A DNA stretch of 64,000 nucleotides from Mycolicibacterium iranicum (GCF_002101705.1 NZ_LQPC01000031.1:62001-126000), one strand, 5' to 3'; shown: positions 11,481 through 20,293, numbered from the stretch's first letter. Made by a program: numbers and translations. Notes: generated from the letters alone by a model not told the origin.

Positions 11481-11987
11481 ATTCATCCTCCCAAGCACGA
11501 GATCTTCGACGTCGCGGCCGCGACCAACACCGATCCGAAGGGCATCGTCCGCGCGGTCGACGTGTACACCGTCCACCCGTGGGGGCTCTACATGGCCCGT
11601 CCCACGCCTGGCCGGGCCCAGTTTCACTACATCGAGTCGTGGCTGCTGCCGTCGCTGCGCCTGCGTGCCACGGTGTTCCACTTCAACCCCGGGCACGAAC
11701 GCGACCAGGACTACTACCTCGACGTCGGCGAGTACACCCGCGACGGCGACCGCTGGCACAGTGTCGACCACTACCTGGACCTGGTCATCCGGACCGGCAG
11801 GGACGTCCATGTCACTGACGTCGACGAACTGCTCGCCGCGGTCGCTTCGGGTGTGCTCAGCCCCGCTGCAGGCGAGCGGGCGATCCACACTGCGGTGGAC
11901 ACCGTCGACGCTCTGGCCAGGCACGACTACGACCTCAACCGCTGGCTTGCGGCCAACGGCATGATCTTGACGTGGCGCGACGCATAG
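11481..11987 (+). CDS. DUF402 family protein (Rv1632c-like), apparently with an ATT start
   Basis: The 168-residue reading starts [20 protein letters not shown] and continues to the DUF402 core ([37 protein letters not shown]). DUF402 proteins resemble nucleotide phosphatases/ribonuclease-associated domains, but the role in mycobacteria is not settled. No ATG, GTG or TTG lies between the upstream in-frame stop (about 11430) and a GTG at 11562. Using that GTG would delete 27 residues that read like real coding sequence. I therefore place the start at ATT 11481, at the predicted transcription start. The GTG at 11562 is the conservative alternative (141 residues). The gene is divergent from uvrB, with the secreted-protein gene 9 bases downstream. 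Confidence 0.75.
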   Translation: MHPPKHEIFDVAAATNTDPKGIVRAVDVYTVHPWGLYMARPTPGRAQFHYIESWLLPSLRLRATVFHFNPGHERDQDYYLDVGEYTRDGDRWHSVDHYLDLVIRTGRDVHVTDVDELLAAVASGVLSPAAGERAIHTAVDTVDALARHDYDLNRWLAANGMILTWRDA

Positions 11988-11990
11988 ACT
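11985..11990 (+). promoter_or_regulatory. -10 element of the secreted-protein gene, overlapping the DUF402 stop codon
   Basis: TAGACT matches TANNNT and lies exactly 6 bases before the GTG at 11997. Its first three bases are the stop codon of the DUF402 gene, so one gene's stop doubles as the next gene's promoter core. Confidence 0.55.
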
Positions 11991-11996
11991 CTGGAT

Positions 11997-12548
11997 GTGA
12001 GTGCGAGACGGACACGTACCGCGGTGGTCGGCGCCGCCGCGGTTTCCCTGGCGGGTCTGCTGCTCTTTCCCGCCGCGGCGACGGCCCAGCCTGACCCCCA
12101 GGCCGAGGTCGAGGCACAAGCTCCCGAGTTGCTTCACAACATCACCTACCGCGCCCGCGTGGACGGGGTCTCCCGGGGAGCGGCGATCACCTACAAGGCA
12201 GAAGGTGACCAGATCCTGTTCGCCAACCCGACGATGGTGCCCGGCCGCGTGTTCGAGGTGATGACGGTCCTGCCCGAATCAGGGATCGCGAACATGCGGG
12301 TATCGATCGAGTGGCCGTACTCGGCGAATCTGCACTGCGAGATCCTGGTCGACGACGCGCTCGTCGCTCAAGCCGATGACTTCATCGCGCCGCGGGTCCT
12401 GCCTCAGCGCGACGACCCCGATTACGGAGCACTCACGTGCGAGGCGCCTGTCGGGGGTCAGCCGAATGCAGCTCCGCTCGCACCCGCACCGGACGCATTG
12501 CCGCCCGACCAACCCGTCGAGCCCCTGCCCGTCGTGCCGCCGGCCTAG
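11997..12548 (+). CDS. Secreted protein of unknown function
   Basis: A 183-residue protein with a clear Sec signal peptide (SARRTRT, a hydrophobic stretch, then [11 protein letters not shown], cleavage likely after ATA). The mature part has a beta-rich domain (about residues 48-150) with one cysteine in [11 protein letters not shown] and another in [10 protein letters not shown] that could form a disulfide. It ends in a Pro/Ala-rich tail (PLPVVPPA). The overall pattern recalls the small exported MmpS/MPT-like proteins of mycobacteria, but I do not recognise the family. The start is GTG with no Shine-Dalgarno sequence, consistent with leaderless translation. Its stop overlaps the coaE stop tail to tail in the palindrome CTAG. 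Confidence 0.8.
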   Translation: MSARRTRTAVVGAAAVSLAGLLLFPAAATAQPDPQAEVEAQAPELLHNITYRARVDGVSRGAAITYKAEGDQILFANPTMVPGRVFEVMTVLPESGIANMRVSIEWPYSANLHCEILVDDALVAQADDFIAPRVLPQRDDPDYGALTCEAPVGGQPNAAPLAPAPDALPPDQPVEPLPVVPPA

Positions 12549-13726
12549 CCGGCGGGACTCCAGCGCGTGGTGTCCGCCCAGACCCGTGCCCTGCGGTAGG
12601 CGTCCAGGAACCACGGCTCCTTGGCGTCGGCGTAATCTGACGTCGTTTCGTGCCCTTGCGCGGCGACCCGCCGCTTCAGGCTCAGGTACTCGTCGCGCAC
12701 CGACGGGTTGGCCTTCAGCCAGTCTACGAACAGCAGCGCGAACTGCTGACCCGGCCAACCGTTTACGCGCACATGCACATTGGTCGGCCGCCCGGGATCT
12801 GCCGAGCAGAACAGCCGCTTCTGCCAGAGCGCGGGATCGTCGGTGTGGACGGTGTCCTGGGTGATCGGAGTCCGTACATATCCCGCGGCCAACAGGGGTT
12901 CGGAGAGTTCGTCGGCGACGTCCAGGGAGGCCACGGTGACCTGAACGTCGATGACGTTCTTGGCATCCAGACCGGGAATCGCGGTTGATCCGATGTGGTC
13001 GATCCGCATGGCGCGGTGTCCGCACGCGGTACGCAGACGGGCCAGTATCCGCTGCGCGTCGGCCGCCCAGCCGGCGTCGGCGGGTACCAGGTCCGGTGCC
13101 GAGCGGGCGGGCTGCCCGGTCTTGATGTTGTGTGCGAACGGCTGAATCCGCTCGTGCCACAACGCCCGTGCCTTCGCGACGAGCTCGCCGGCGCTTCCCG
13201 AATTGTCCAACCACACGTCGGCCACTGCCCGGCGCTGCTCTTCGCTGGCCTGCGCGGCGATGCGGGCCCGCGCGTCCTCCTCAGTGAAGTTCCGGTATTC
13301 GATCAATCGCCTGACCCTGAGCTCTGGGTCCGCGTTGACGATGATCACCAGCGGGAACATCGAAGCCATCTGCGATTCCACCAGTAGCGGGATGTCCTCG
13401 ACAATCACGGCATCTTCGTGCGCCTCATCGATGAGCTCTGAACGACGATGCGCGACAAGGGGATGCACGATCCCATTCAGCGTCTGGCGCTTCTCGTCGT
13501 CGCTGAACGCGATCGCCGCCAACGCCGGCCGGTTCAGCGCGCCGTCGGGATGCAGGATCTCGTCCCCGAACGCCTCCACCAACTTCTTCAGGCCGGGGGT
13601 GCCCGGTTCGACGACCTCGCGGGCGATCACGTCTCCGTCGACCACGATCGCGCCCAGTTCGCTGAACGTGGCGGACACCGTCGACTTGCCTGCTCCGATA
13701 CCTCCGGTCAATCCAATGCGCAGCAC
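12545..13726 (-). CDS. coaE: Dephospho-CoA kinase fused to a GrpB/UPF0157 domain
   Basis: CoaE phosphorylates dephospho-CoA, the last step of coenzyme A synthesis. Residues 1 to about 195 hold the kinase, with P-loop LTGGIGAGKSTV (residues 6-17) and the CoaE segment VEDIPLLVES. Residues from about 225 to 393 form a GrpB (UPF0157) domain with IDHIGSTAIPGLDAKNVIDV, the nucleotidyltransferase-like signature GSTA(V/I)PGL. This fusion is characteristic of mycobacterial CoaE (about 400 residues); the second domain's role is unclear. The start is a GTG at 13726, 6 bases behind CACACT. It is downstream of rpsA on the same strand but separated by a strong terminator. Confidence 0.95.
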   Translation of the reverse strand: MLRIGLTGGIGAGKSTVSATFSELGAIVVDGDVIAREVVEPGTPGLKKLVEAFGDEILHPDGALNRPALAAIAFSDDEKRQTLNGIVHPLVAHRRSELIDEAHEDAVIVEDIPLLVESQMASMFPLVIIVNADPELRVRRLIEYRNFTEEDARARIAAQASEEQRRAVADVWLDNSGSAGELVAKARALWHERIQPFAHNIKTGQPARSAPDLVPADAGWAADAQRILARLRTACGHRAMRIDHIGSTAIPGLDAKNVIDVQVTVASLDVADELSEPLLAAGYVRTPITQDTVHTDDPALWQKRLFCSADPGRPTNVHVRVNGWPGQQFALLFVDWLKANPSVRDEYLSLKRRVAAQGHETTSDYADAKEPWFLDAYRRARVWADTTRWSPAG

Positions 13727-13768
13727 CGCACCAGTGTGTCAGCTCGGCAGGCCCGGTCGAGAAAGGGG

Positions 13769-13800
13769 GAAGCCCCGGCTCTGTGAAGAGCCGGGGCTTC
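13769..13800 (-). terminator. Strong hairpin terminator after rpsA
   Basis: GAAGCCCCGGCTCT (13769-13782) and AGAGCCGGGGCTTC (13787-13800) form a perfect 14-bp stem with a 4-base GTGA loop, 16 bases beyond the rpsA stop. It separates rpsA from coaE, implying that coaE has its own promoter. Confidence 0.9.
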
Positions 13801-13816
13801 CGTCCGTCGAAACGAA

Positions 13817-15268
13817 TCAGGCGTTGCCTGCGAGCTTCTCGCGAAGGGCGGCCAACTGGGCGTCGCTGGCGAGCGACCCTCCGGCCGACGACTCCTCGGA
13901 GCGCGACGAACCATTGGACGGACGAGTTGCCGATTCCGCGACCGCAGCTGCTTCGGCGGCGGCGAACTTCTCCATCTGCGCAGTGTGCATCTTGTGACGA
14001 CGCTCGGCCTCGGCGTAGCGCGCCTCCCACTCGTCACGCTGCTTCTCGAAGCCTTCGAGCCACTCGTTGGTGTCGGCGTCGAAGCCCTCGGGGAAGATGT
14101 AGTTGCCCTGGTCGTCGTAGCTGTCGGCCATGCCGTACTTCCAGGCCTCGAACTCGTCGGAGTAATCCTCGTTGGCCTGCTTGAGGCTCAGCGAGATCCG
14201 GCGACGCTCCAGGTCGATGTCGATGACCTTGACCATCGCGTCGTCGCCGACCTGGACCACCTGGTCGGGGACCTCGACGTGGCGCTCGGACAGCTCGGAG
14301 ATGTGCACCAGGCCCTCGATGCCCTCTTCGACGCGAACGAACGCGCCGAACGGAACGAGCTTGGTGACCTTGCCCGGCACGATCTGACCGATCGCATGGG
14401 TCCGGGCGAAGTGACGCCACGGATCTTCCTGAGTCGCCTTGAGCGACAACGAAACCCGCTCGCGATCCATGTCGACGTCGAGCACCTCGACGGTGACCTC
14501 GTCGCCCACCTGGACGACCTCGGACGGGTGGTCGATGTGCTTCCAGGACAGCTCGGAGACGTGCACCAGGCCGTCGACGCCGCCGAGATCGACGAACGCG
14601 CCGAAGTTGACGATCGACGACACGACACCCTTGCGGATCGCGCCCTTGGTGAGCTGGTTGAGGAACTCGCTGCGAACCTCGCTCTGGGTCTGCTCCAGCC
14701 AGGCACGGCGGGACAGGACCACGTTGTTGCGGTTCTTGTCGAGCTCGATGATCTTGGCCTCGATCTCCTTGCCGATGTACGGCTGCAGATCGCGGACACG
14801 GCGCATCTCCACCAGTGATGCGGGCAGGAAGCCGCGCAGACCGATGTCGAGGATCAGGCCACCCTTGACGACCTCGATGACGGTGCCCTTGACGGCCTCG
14901 TCCTTCTCCTTGAGCTCTTCGATGGTGCCCCAGGCGCGCTCGTACTGCGCGCGCTTCTTGGACAGGATGAGACGGCCTTCTTTGTCCTCTTTCGTGAGGA
15001 CCAGCGCTTCGACTTCGTCGCCGACGGACACAACCTCATTGGGGTCGACGTCGTGCTTGATCGAGAGTTCGCGGGAAGGGATGACGCCTTCGGTCTTGTA
15101 GCCGATGTCGAGCAAGACTTCGTCGCGGTCAACCTTGACGATGGTCCCTTCGACGATGTCGCCATCGTTGAAGTATTTGATCGTCTTGTCGATGGCGGCG
15201 AGGAAATCCTCCGCTGAGCCGATGTCGTTGAGGGCTACTTGCGGAGATGTGACGGAGGGACTTGGCAT
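13817..15268 (-). CDS. rpsA: 30S ribosomal protein S1
   Basis: S1 binds mRNA at the ribosome and helps initiate structured leadered messages. The 483-residue protein contains four S1 (OB-fold) RNA-binding repeats: GDIVEGTIVKVDRDEVLLDI, then KGTVIEVVKGGLILDIG, GVVSSIVNFGAFVDLGG and GKVTKLVPFGAFVRVEEG. This four-repeat form (about 480 residues) is the actinobacterial type, shorter than the six-repeat E. coli S1. The tail beyond about residue 440 is acidic/serine-rich. The ATG at 15268 (MPSPSVTSPQVALNDIG) is the family start; the frame is open to 15346 without similarity. Plentiful leaderless genes nearby would not need S1. Confidence 0.97.
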   Translation of the reverse strand: MPSPSVTSPQVALNDIGSAEDFLAAIDKTIKYFNDGDIVEGTIVKVDRDEVLLDIGYKTEGVIPSRELSIKHDVDPNEVVSVGDEVEALVLTKEDKEGRLILSKKRAQYERAWGTIEELKEKDEAVKGTVIEVVKGGLILDIGLRGFLPASLVEMRRVRDLQPYIGKEIEAKIIELDKNRNNVVLSRRAWLEQTQSEVRSEFLNQLTKGAIRKGVVSSIVNFGAFVDLGGVDGLVHVSELSWKHIDHPSEVVQVGDEVTVEVLDVDMDRERVSLSLKATQEDPWRHFARTHAIGQIVPGKVTKLVPFGAFVRVEEGIEGLVHISELSERHVEVPDQVVQVGDDAMVKVIDIDLERRRISLSLKQANEDYSDEFEAWKYGMADSYDDQGNYIFPEGFDADTNEWLEGFEKQRDEWEARYAEAERRHKMHTAQMEKFAAAEAAAVAESATRPSNGSSRSEESSAGGSLASDAQLAALREKLAGNA

Positions 15269-15408
15269 GTGGTGGGTTGCTCCGGACAGGTTTAATCGTA
15301 GGGACAGAAAATTGTTTTGTTGGCTGCACCTGCGAATGGCGCACACAGATACGAGTCAAGGCTACTCGACTGGGTCCATGCAGGACAAACCCACCTCCCC
15401 GCAGCGGT

Positions 15409-15414
15409 TAACCT
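15409..15414 (+). promoter_or_regulatory. -10 element of the PrsW-like protease gene
   Basis: TAACCT, a TANNNT box, lies 6 bases upstream of the GTG at 15421. This predicts a leaderless transcript. Confidence 0.55.
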
Positions 15415-15420
15415 GCACTC

Positions 15421-16605
15421 GTGTCTAATGCAGGCGCTCCCGGGGGGCCACACCAATTTCAACAGTACGGCGCGCCTTTCGCGCGCCGAATTCGCAAGGT
15501 CGGAGCTCCGCTGGGTGTACTCATCGCCCTCGGGACATTGGCGGGTCTGATCGTCATCTTCCTGACCCTGGCCAACCCGGTCGGCGCAGCCGTCGGATTC
15601 GTGCTGTCGAGCGTCACCATGACCGCGGTCGTCGTGGCCTACCTGTGGCTCGATCGGTGGGAACCCGAACCGCCCCGGTTGCTGATCTTCGCCTTCATCT
15701 GGGGCACGTCGGTTGCGGTCATCGTGTCGGCAATCCTGCAGATCGTCCTCGACGCCTGGCTCAACCCCGCTGTCGACGCGGCCGAGACCGGCGTCAGCGC
15801 ATTCACCCTGATCATCGGGGCTCCGGTGACCGAGGAAGCTGCCAAAGGCCTGTTCCTGCTGCTGATGATGACCGGTGCACGCCGCAACGAGATGAACTCA
15901 CTCACCGACTGCCTGGTCTACGCGGGTCTCGTCGGAGCCGGATTCGCCTGGCTGGAAGACATTCTCTACATCGCCAACGGCGAATCGCTGGCCGAGTCGC
16001 TGTTCACCGCGGCGCTGCGGCTCATCATGGGACCGTTCGCGCATTCGCTTTTCACCACGATGTTCGCCCTCGGCGTGTGGTTCGCGTTGCACAAGCGCGG
16101 TGCGCTCGCCAAGGCCGGGTGCATCCTGCTGGGGTACCTCGGGGCGGTGATCCTGCACGCGATGTGGAACGGCTCGTCGTTCCTGGGCACCGGCGCGTAC
16201 TTCGCCACCTACGTCTTCTGGATGATGCCGGTGTTCGCGCTCGCGATCGTGCTGGCGGTGCGCAGCCGGCGCATAGAGCAGCGCATCGTCGCAGAGAAGC
16301 TGCCGGGAATGGTGGCGGCCGCCATCATCACGCCCAGTGAAGCCACCTGGCTGGGGTCGCTGGCGACCCGTAAGCAGGCGGTCGCCGAGGCGACCCGGTT
16401 CGGTGGCAAACAGGCAGGCGAATCCGTGAAGCGATTCGCGCAGCAGGTGGTCGAGCTGGCCTTCGTGCGCGACCGGATCGACCGCGGTTTCGGCGATCCG
16501 CGGGTGACAGCGCTGCTCAACGAAGAGGCCTACGCGGTGTACGCGGCCCGGGCGGCTTCGCCTGCGCTGCAGCAGATGGCCGGGTACCGCCCTCCAAGAG
16601 GCTAG
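15421..16605 (+). CDS. PrsW-family intramembrane metalloprotease
   Basis: PrsW-type proteases cut membrane proteins such as anti-sigma factors within the bilayer. The 394-residue protein has about eight hydrophobic segments and three conserved polar motifs. These are GAPVTEEAAKGLFLL (glutamate pair), AGFAWLEDILYI and, in a later helix, GPFAHSLFTTMF with AVILHAMWNGSS. The histidines and glutamates would bind the zinc. A short N-terminal Pro/Gln tail and a 100-residue cytoplasmic C-terminal region flank the core. The GTG start lacks a Shine-Dalgarno sequence. It is divergent from rpsA and convergent with polA, whose stop it overlaps in CTAG (16602-16605). The substrate is unknown. Confidence 0.92.
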   Translation: MSNAGAPGGPHQFQQYGAPFARRIRKVGAPLGVLIALGTLAGLIVIFLTLANPVGAAVGFVLSSVTMTAVVVAYLWLDRWEPEPPRLLIFAFIWGTSVAVIVSAILQIVLDAWLNPAVDAAETGVSAFTLIIGAPVTEEAAKGLFLLLMMTGARRNEMNSLTDCLVYAGLVGAGFAWLEDILYIANGESLAESLFTAALRLIMGPFAHSLFTTMFALGVWFALHKRGALAKAGCILLGYLGAVILHAMWNGSSFLGTGAYFATYVFWMMPVFALAIVLAVRSRRIEQRIVAEKLPGMVAAAIITPSEATWLGSLATRKQAVAEATRFGGKQAGESVKRFAQQVVELAFVRDRIDRGFGDPRVTALLNEEAYAVYAARAASPALQQMAGYRPPRG

Positions 16606-19331
16606 TGCGCCGCGGCGTCCCAACTGCGCCCGTAGCCCACCGACACCTCCAACGGCACGTCCAGTGAATAGGCACTGCCCATGTGCTCACGGACCAGCGC
16701 ATCGAGTGTGTCCCGCTCCCCGTCGGCGACCTCGAAGAGCAGTTCGTCGTGGACCTGCAGCAAGGTGCGTGACGACAGCCCGGCGTCCTTGATGGCCTGG
16801 TCCACATTGATCATCGCGACCTTGATGATGTCAGCCGCGCTCCCCTGGATCGGCGCGTTGAGCGCCGCCCGCTCGGCGGCCTCGCGCACCTGCCGGTTGC
16901 TGCTGTCGAGTTCGGGGAGATACCGCCGGCGGCCGAACACGGTCGACGTGTAGCCGTCCTTGCGGGCCTGGTCGACAACATCGCGCAAGTAATCGCGGAC
17001 TCCGCCGAACCGGGCGAAGTACTGCTCCATCTGTTCCTTGGCTTCTTCGGTGGAGATCTTGAGCTGCTGAGACAGCCCGTAGGCACTGAGGCCGTACGCC
17101 AAGCCGTACGACATCGCTTTGACGCGGCGCCTCAGTTCGGGGGTTACTTCGTCGATCGGCACCGAGAACGCCCGGGACGCGACAAACGAATGCAAGTCCT
17201 CGCCGGTGTTGAACGCCTCGATGAGCCCCTCGTCCTTCGACAGATGTGCCATGATGCGCATCTCGATCTGGCTGTAGTCGGCCGTCATCAGCTCGGCGTA
17301 GCCGTTGCCGACCACGAACGCGTCGCGGATGCGGCGTCCGGCCTCGGTGCGAATCGGAATGTTCTGCAGGTTCGGTTCGGTGGACGAGAGCCTGCCGGTC
17401 GCCGCGATCGTCTGATTGAACGTGGTGTGAATTCTGCCGTCGGACGCCACGGCGTTCAGCAGCCCGTCGACGGTGACCTTCAACCGGGTGGCGTCGCGGT
17501 GAGCCAGCAGGTGCTGCAGGAAAGGATGCCCCGTCTTGTCGAACAGGGACTGCAGGGCGTCGGCGTCGGTGGTGTAGCCGGTCTTGGTGCGCTTGGTCTT
17601 CGGCATCTCCAGCTCGTCGAACAGCACGACCTGCAGCTGCTTGGGCGAACCGAGGTTGATCTGCTTGCCGATCACGGCGTACGCCGCCTCGGCCGCGTCG
17701 CGGATCTGGCCGGCGAACTCGCTCTGCAGCTCCGAGAGCTTCGGCAGGTCGACGGCAATGCCTGCGGTCTCAAGCTCGGCCAGCACGCGCTGGACAGGGA
17801 GTTCCATGTTGCCCAGCAGCGCCGACGAATCGATGCGGTCCAGTTCCTCGTCGAGCGCGTCGGCGAGATCTTTCACGGCGTTCGCGCGCAGAAGCAATGT
17901 CTGCACGGCTTGCTCGTCGACGCCCTCACCGTCGTCCAGCAACGAAAGTTGTTGCTGCTCAGGATTATCCGCCCGCAGCTCGCGCTTGAGATAGCGCAAC
18001 GACAGATCGTCGAGTGCGAAGCTTCGCTGGCCGGGGCGAACCAGATACGCGGCCATCGCGGTGTCGGAGGTGACGCCGGCCAGCATCCAGCCCCTACCCA
18101 GCAGATCGTGCGTGGCGAGTTTCGCCTCGTGGAGCGCCTTCGGCACAGTCGCATCGGCGAGCCACGACGCCAACGCGGCCTCGTCCTCAGGATCCAGATG
18201 GGTGGTGTCGATGTACCGGCCGTCACCGTCGGACGCAACGATCGCGACCGCGGTGGCATCGCTGTCGAAAGCAAGGTGGTTGCCGACGACCGCCACGCCG
18301 AAACGCTCACCGTTGCTGTGCTCAGCCAGCCAGCCAGCCAGCGTCCCCGGTTCGAGTGCACCTCCCCGAACGTCGAATCCTTCGTCGACCTCGGGGTCCA
18401 CCGAGGCGAGTGTGTCGAACAGCCGATCGCGCAGCACCCGGAACTCGAGGTCGTCGAAGAGCCGATGGATGTGGTCGCGATCCCACGGCTGCATCCGCAA
18501 CGTGTCGGGCGTCTGCGCCAGCGGCACGTCCTTGACCAGGTCGGTCAGCTGCCGATTGAGCAGCACGCTGGACAGATTGGCGCGCAGCGCGTCACCGACC
18601 TTGCCTTTGACCTTGTCGACATTGTCGACCAGAGACTGCAGTGACCCGTACTCGGCGATCCACTTGGTGGCGGTTTTCTCCCCGACGCCCGGAATGCCGG
18701 GCAGGTTGTCGCTCGGGTCTCCGCGCAGCGCTGCGAAATCCGGGTACTGATTGGGGCTCAGCCCGTATTTCTCCTGGACCGCCTCGGGTGTGAACCGGGT
18801 CAGCTCGCTGACACCCTTGCGCGGGTAGAGCACCGTGACGTCGTCGCTGACCAGCTGCAGCGAGTCGCGATCTCCGGTGACGATCAACACTCGGTGCCCC
18901 TCGCTCTGCGCTTGGGTCGCGAGCGTGGCGATGATGTCGTCGGCTTCGTATCCGGCTTCGGCCAGCACGGTGATGCCGAGGGCGCCGAGGACCTCCTTGG
19001 TGATGTCGATCTGGCCGCGGAACTCGTCGGGTGTGGCCGACCGGCCTTCTTTGTACTCCGGGTACTTCTCTTTGCGGAACGTCTGACGCGAGACGTCGAA
19101 TGCGGCCGCGATATGGCTCGGCTGCTCGTCGCGCAGCAGGTTGATCAGCATCGCCGTGAAGCCGTAGACCGCGTTCGTGGTCAAACCGCCCTGGGTCTTG
19201 AAGTTCTCCGCGGGGAGCGCGTAGAAGGCCCGGAAAGCCAAGGAGTTGCCATCCAGCAGCATCAGCGTCGGCTTGTCGTCGGCGGCTTGCTTACCGGCGT
19301 TGGACGCCGCTGCGGTCTTGGCTGGGCTCAC
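16602..19331 (-). CDS. polA: DNA polymerase I
   Basis: Pol I fills repair gaps and removes RNA primers. The 909-residue protein has an N-terminal 5'-3' exonuclease domain (residues about 20-310) with LLDGNSLAFRAFYALP, VTGDRDSLQLV and GIPGVGEKTA. A 3'-5' exonuclease-like domain follows whose catalytic acidic residues I could not identify; it is expected to be inactive in mycobacteria. The polymerase domain shows TADYSQIEMRI (motif A), RRRVKAMSYGLAYG (motif B) and LLQVHDELLFEV (motif C). The start is a GTG at 19331, exactly 6 bases behind a -10 box, so the mRNA is predicted to be leaderless. It is convergent with the PrsW gene. Confidence 0.97.
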   Translation of the reverse strand: MSPAKTAAASNAGKQAADDKPTLMLLDGNSLAFRAFYALPAENFKTQGGLTTNAVYGFTAMLINLLRDEQPSHIAAAFDVSRQTFRKEKYPEYKEGRSATPDEFRGQIDITKEVLGALGITVLAEAGYEADDIIATLATQAQSEGHRVLIVTGDRDSLQLVSDDVTVLYPRKGVSELTRFTPEAVQEKYGLSPNQYPDFAALRGDPSDNLPGIPGVGEKTATKWIAEYGSLQSLVDNVDKVKGKVGDALRANLSSVLLNRQLTDLVKDVPLAQTPDTLRMQPWDRDHIHRLFDDLEFRVLRDRLFDTLASVDPEVDEGFDVRGGALEPGTLAGWLAEHSNGERFGVAVVGNHLAFDSDATAVAIVASDGDGRYIDTTHLDPEDEAALASWLADATVPKALHEAKLATHDLLGRGWMLAGVTSDTAMAAYLVRPGQRSFALDDLSLRYLKRELRADNPEQQQLSLLDDGEGVDEQAVQTLLLRANAVKDLADALDEELDRIDSSALLGNMELPVQRVLAELETAGIAVDLPKLSELQSEFAGQIRDAAEAAYAVIGKQINLGSPKQLQVVLFDELEMPKTKRTKTGYTTDADALQSLFDKTGHPFLQHLLAHRDATRLKVTVDGLLNAVASDGRIHTTFNQTIAATGRLSSTEPNLQNIPIRTEAGRRIRDAFVVGNGYAELMTADYSQIEMRIMAHLSKDEGLIEAFNTGEDLHSFVASRAFSVPIDEVTPELRRRVKAMSYGLAYGLSAYGLSQQLKISTEEAKEQMEQYFARFGGVRDYLRDVVDQARKDGYTSTVFGRRRYLPELDSSNRQVREAAERAALNAPIQGSAADIIKVAMINVDQAIKDAGLSSRTLLQVHDELLFEVADGERDTLDALVREHMGSAYSLDVPLEVSVGYGRSWDAAAH

Positions 19332-19337
19332 GGCTTC

Positions 19338-19360
19338 ACTCTAGGCACCCGGTCCGACAG
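19338..19360 (-). promoter_or_regulatory. RecA-NDp (PafBC-type) promoter of polA
   Basis: On the reverse strand CTGTCGGAC (19352-19360), 8 bases, then TAGAGT (19338-19343). The TGTCGG core and the N8 spacing fit the consensus. The GTG start codon of polA follows 6 bases after the box. Confidence 0.7.
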
Positions 19361-19380
19361 CCGGCCCACCCTGGGCGGGG

Positions 19381-20262
19381 TCATCGTGACCCGGCAATCA
19401 TCCGCCGCGCTCGCTCGCTGAGGAGGCGCGCGGCGGGGCTCGTCATGTCGCTGCGCAAGGCCCACACCAACCTGCCGCGCAGTTCGGGTACCAATCGCAG
19501 GGAGTGCAGATCGGAGCTGTTGCGCGCCATCGACTGCGGCAGAATTGCCACCCCGAGCCCGTGGCGGGCGAGGTTGGCGAGCTCCAGCGGGTTGGTCGCC
19601 TCGAATGCGATCCGAGGGCGTAGTCCCGCAGCGGCACAAGCCTTGTCGAGGCGGGCACGCAGACCGGTGCCTGGAGGCAACGAGATCAGCGGGTGATCGC
19701 AGAGGGCCTGTAGCGGCAACGTCTTGCGCCGCGCAAGCGGATGCTGCGTCGCGACCGCAGCCTCCAGCGCCTCGTCGGTGATCACCGTGAAGTCCAGTCC
19801 CTCGACCTCTTCGTCGACGCCGATGGACACGATCGCGACATCCAGACGGCCGTCGGAAAGCTTGGCCAGCAGCGCATCGGAGTTGTCGGTGCCCAGCGTG
19901 ATCTCGACGTCGGGATAGTCGGCATGAAAGTCGGTTATCAATCGGGCGACGTCCACCGGATGCAGGGTGACCGTGCCGATCGTCACGGAACCGCGCACCA
20001 ACTGGGCGACATCGTCGACCGCAGCCTGCGCTGCGCGGACTGCGGCCAGCGCCGTCCGCGCATGGGGCAGCAACGCGGAGCCGGCCTGGGTGAGCCGCAC
20101 GTCGCGGCTGGACCGTACGAGCAGCGGCTGACCCACCAGCCGTTCAAGGCGACGGATCTGCGCGCTGACGGCGGGCTGGGCGACGCGCTCTCGCTCGGCG
20201 GCGCGGGTGAAACTTCGCTCCTCGACGACTGCAACGAAATATTCGAGCTGACGTAGCTCCAT
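19381..20262 (-). CDS. LysR-family transcriptional regulator
   Basis: A 293-residue LTTR with an N-terminal winged helix-turn-helix (MELRQLEYFVAVVEERSFTR, AAERERVAQPAVSAQIRRLE). The C-terminal effector-binding domain covers about residues 90-290 (GSVTIGTVTLHPVDVARLI, PPGTGLRARLD). LTTRs usually control a divergently transcribed target and themselves. Here the divergent target is the alpha/beta hydrolase gene at 20391, and two T-N11-A boxes lie between them, one covering the regulator's own start codon. The effector is unknown. It is upstream of polA on the same strand but ends about 20 bases before the polA promoter motif. Confidence 0.93.
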   Translation of the reverse strand: MELRQLEYFVAVVEERSFTRAAERERVAQPAVSAQIRRLERLVGQPLLVRSSRDVRLTQAGSALLPHARTALAAVRAAQAAVDDVAQLVRGSVTIGTVTLHPVDVARLITDFHADYPDVEITLGTDNSDALLAKLSDGRLDVAIVSIGVDEEVEGLDFTVITDEALEAAVATQHPLARRKTLPLQALCDHPLISLPPGTGLRARLDKACAAAGLRPRIAFEATNPLELANLARHGLGVAILPQSMARNSSDLHSLRLVPELRGRLVWALRSDMTSPAARLLSERARRMIAGSR

Positions 20263-20275
20263 AAGCGTTGATTAT
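20261..20275. promoter_or_regulatory. LysR-type operator, T-N11-A box 1
   Basis: ATAA-N7-TTAT is a 15-bp dyad containing T-N11-A (T at 20262, A at 20274). It overlaps the lysR start codon, the expected position for autorepression. Confidence 0.55.
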
Positions 20276-20293
20276 AAGAATTAGTGCAGGATC

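Noticed and set aside
9249..12137. uvrB extended upstream to 12137 (962 residues)
   Set aside because: The added residues run antisense through the DUF402 gene and lack similarity. The -10 box and family N-terminus support the ATG at 11408.
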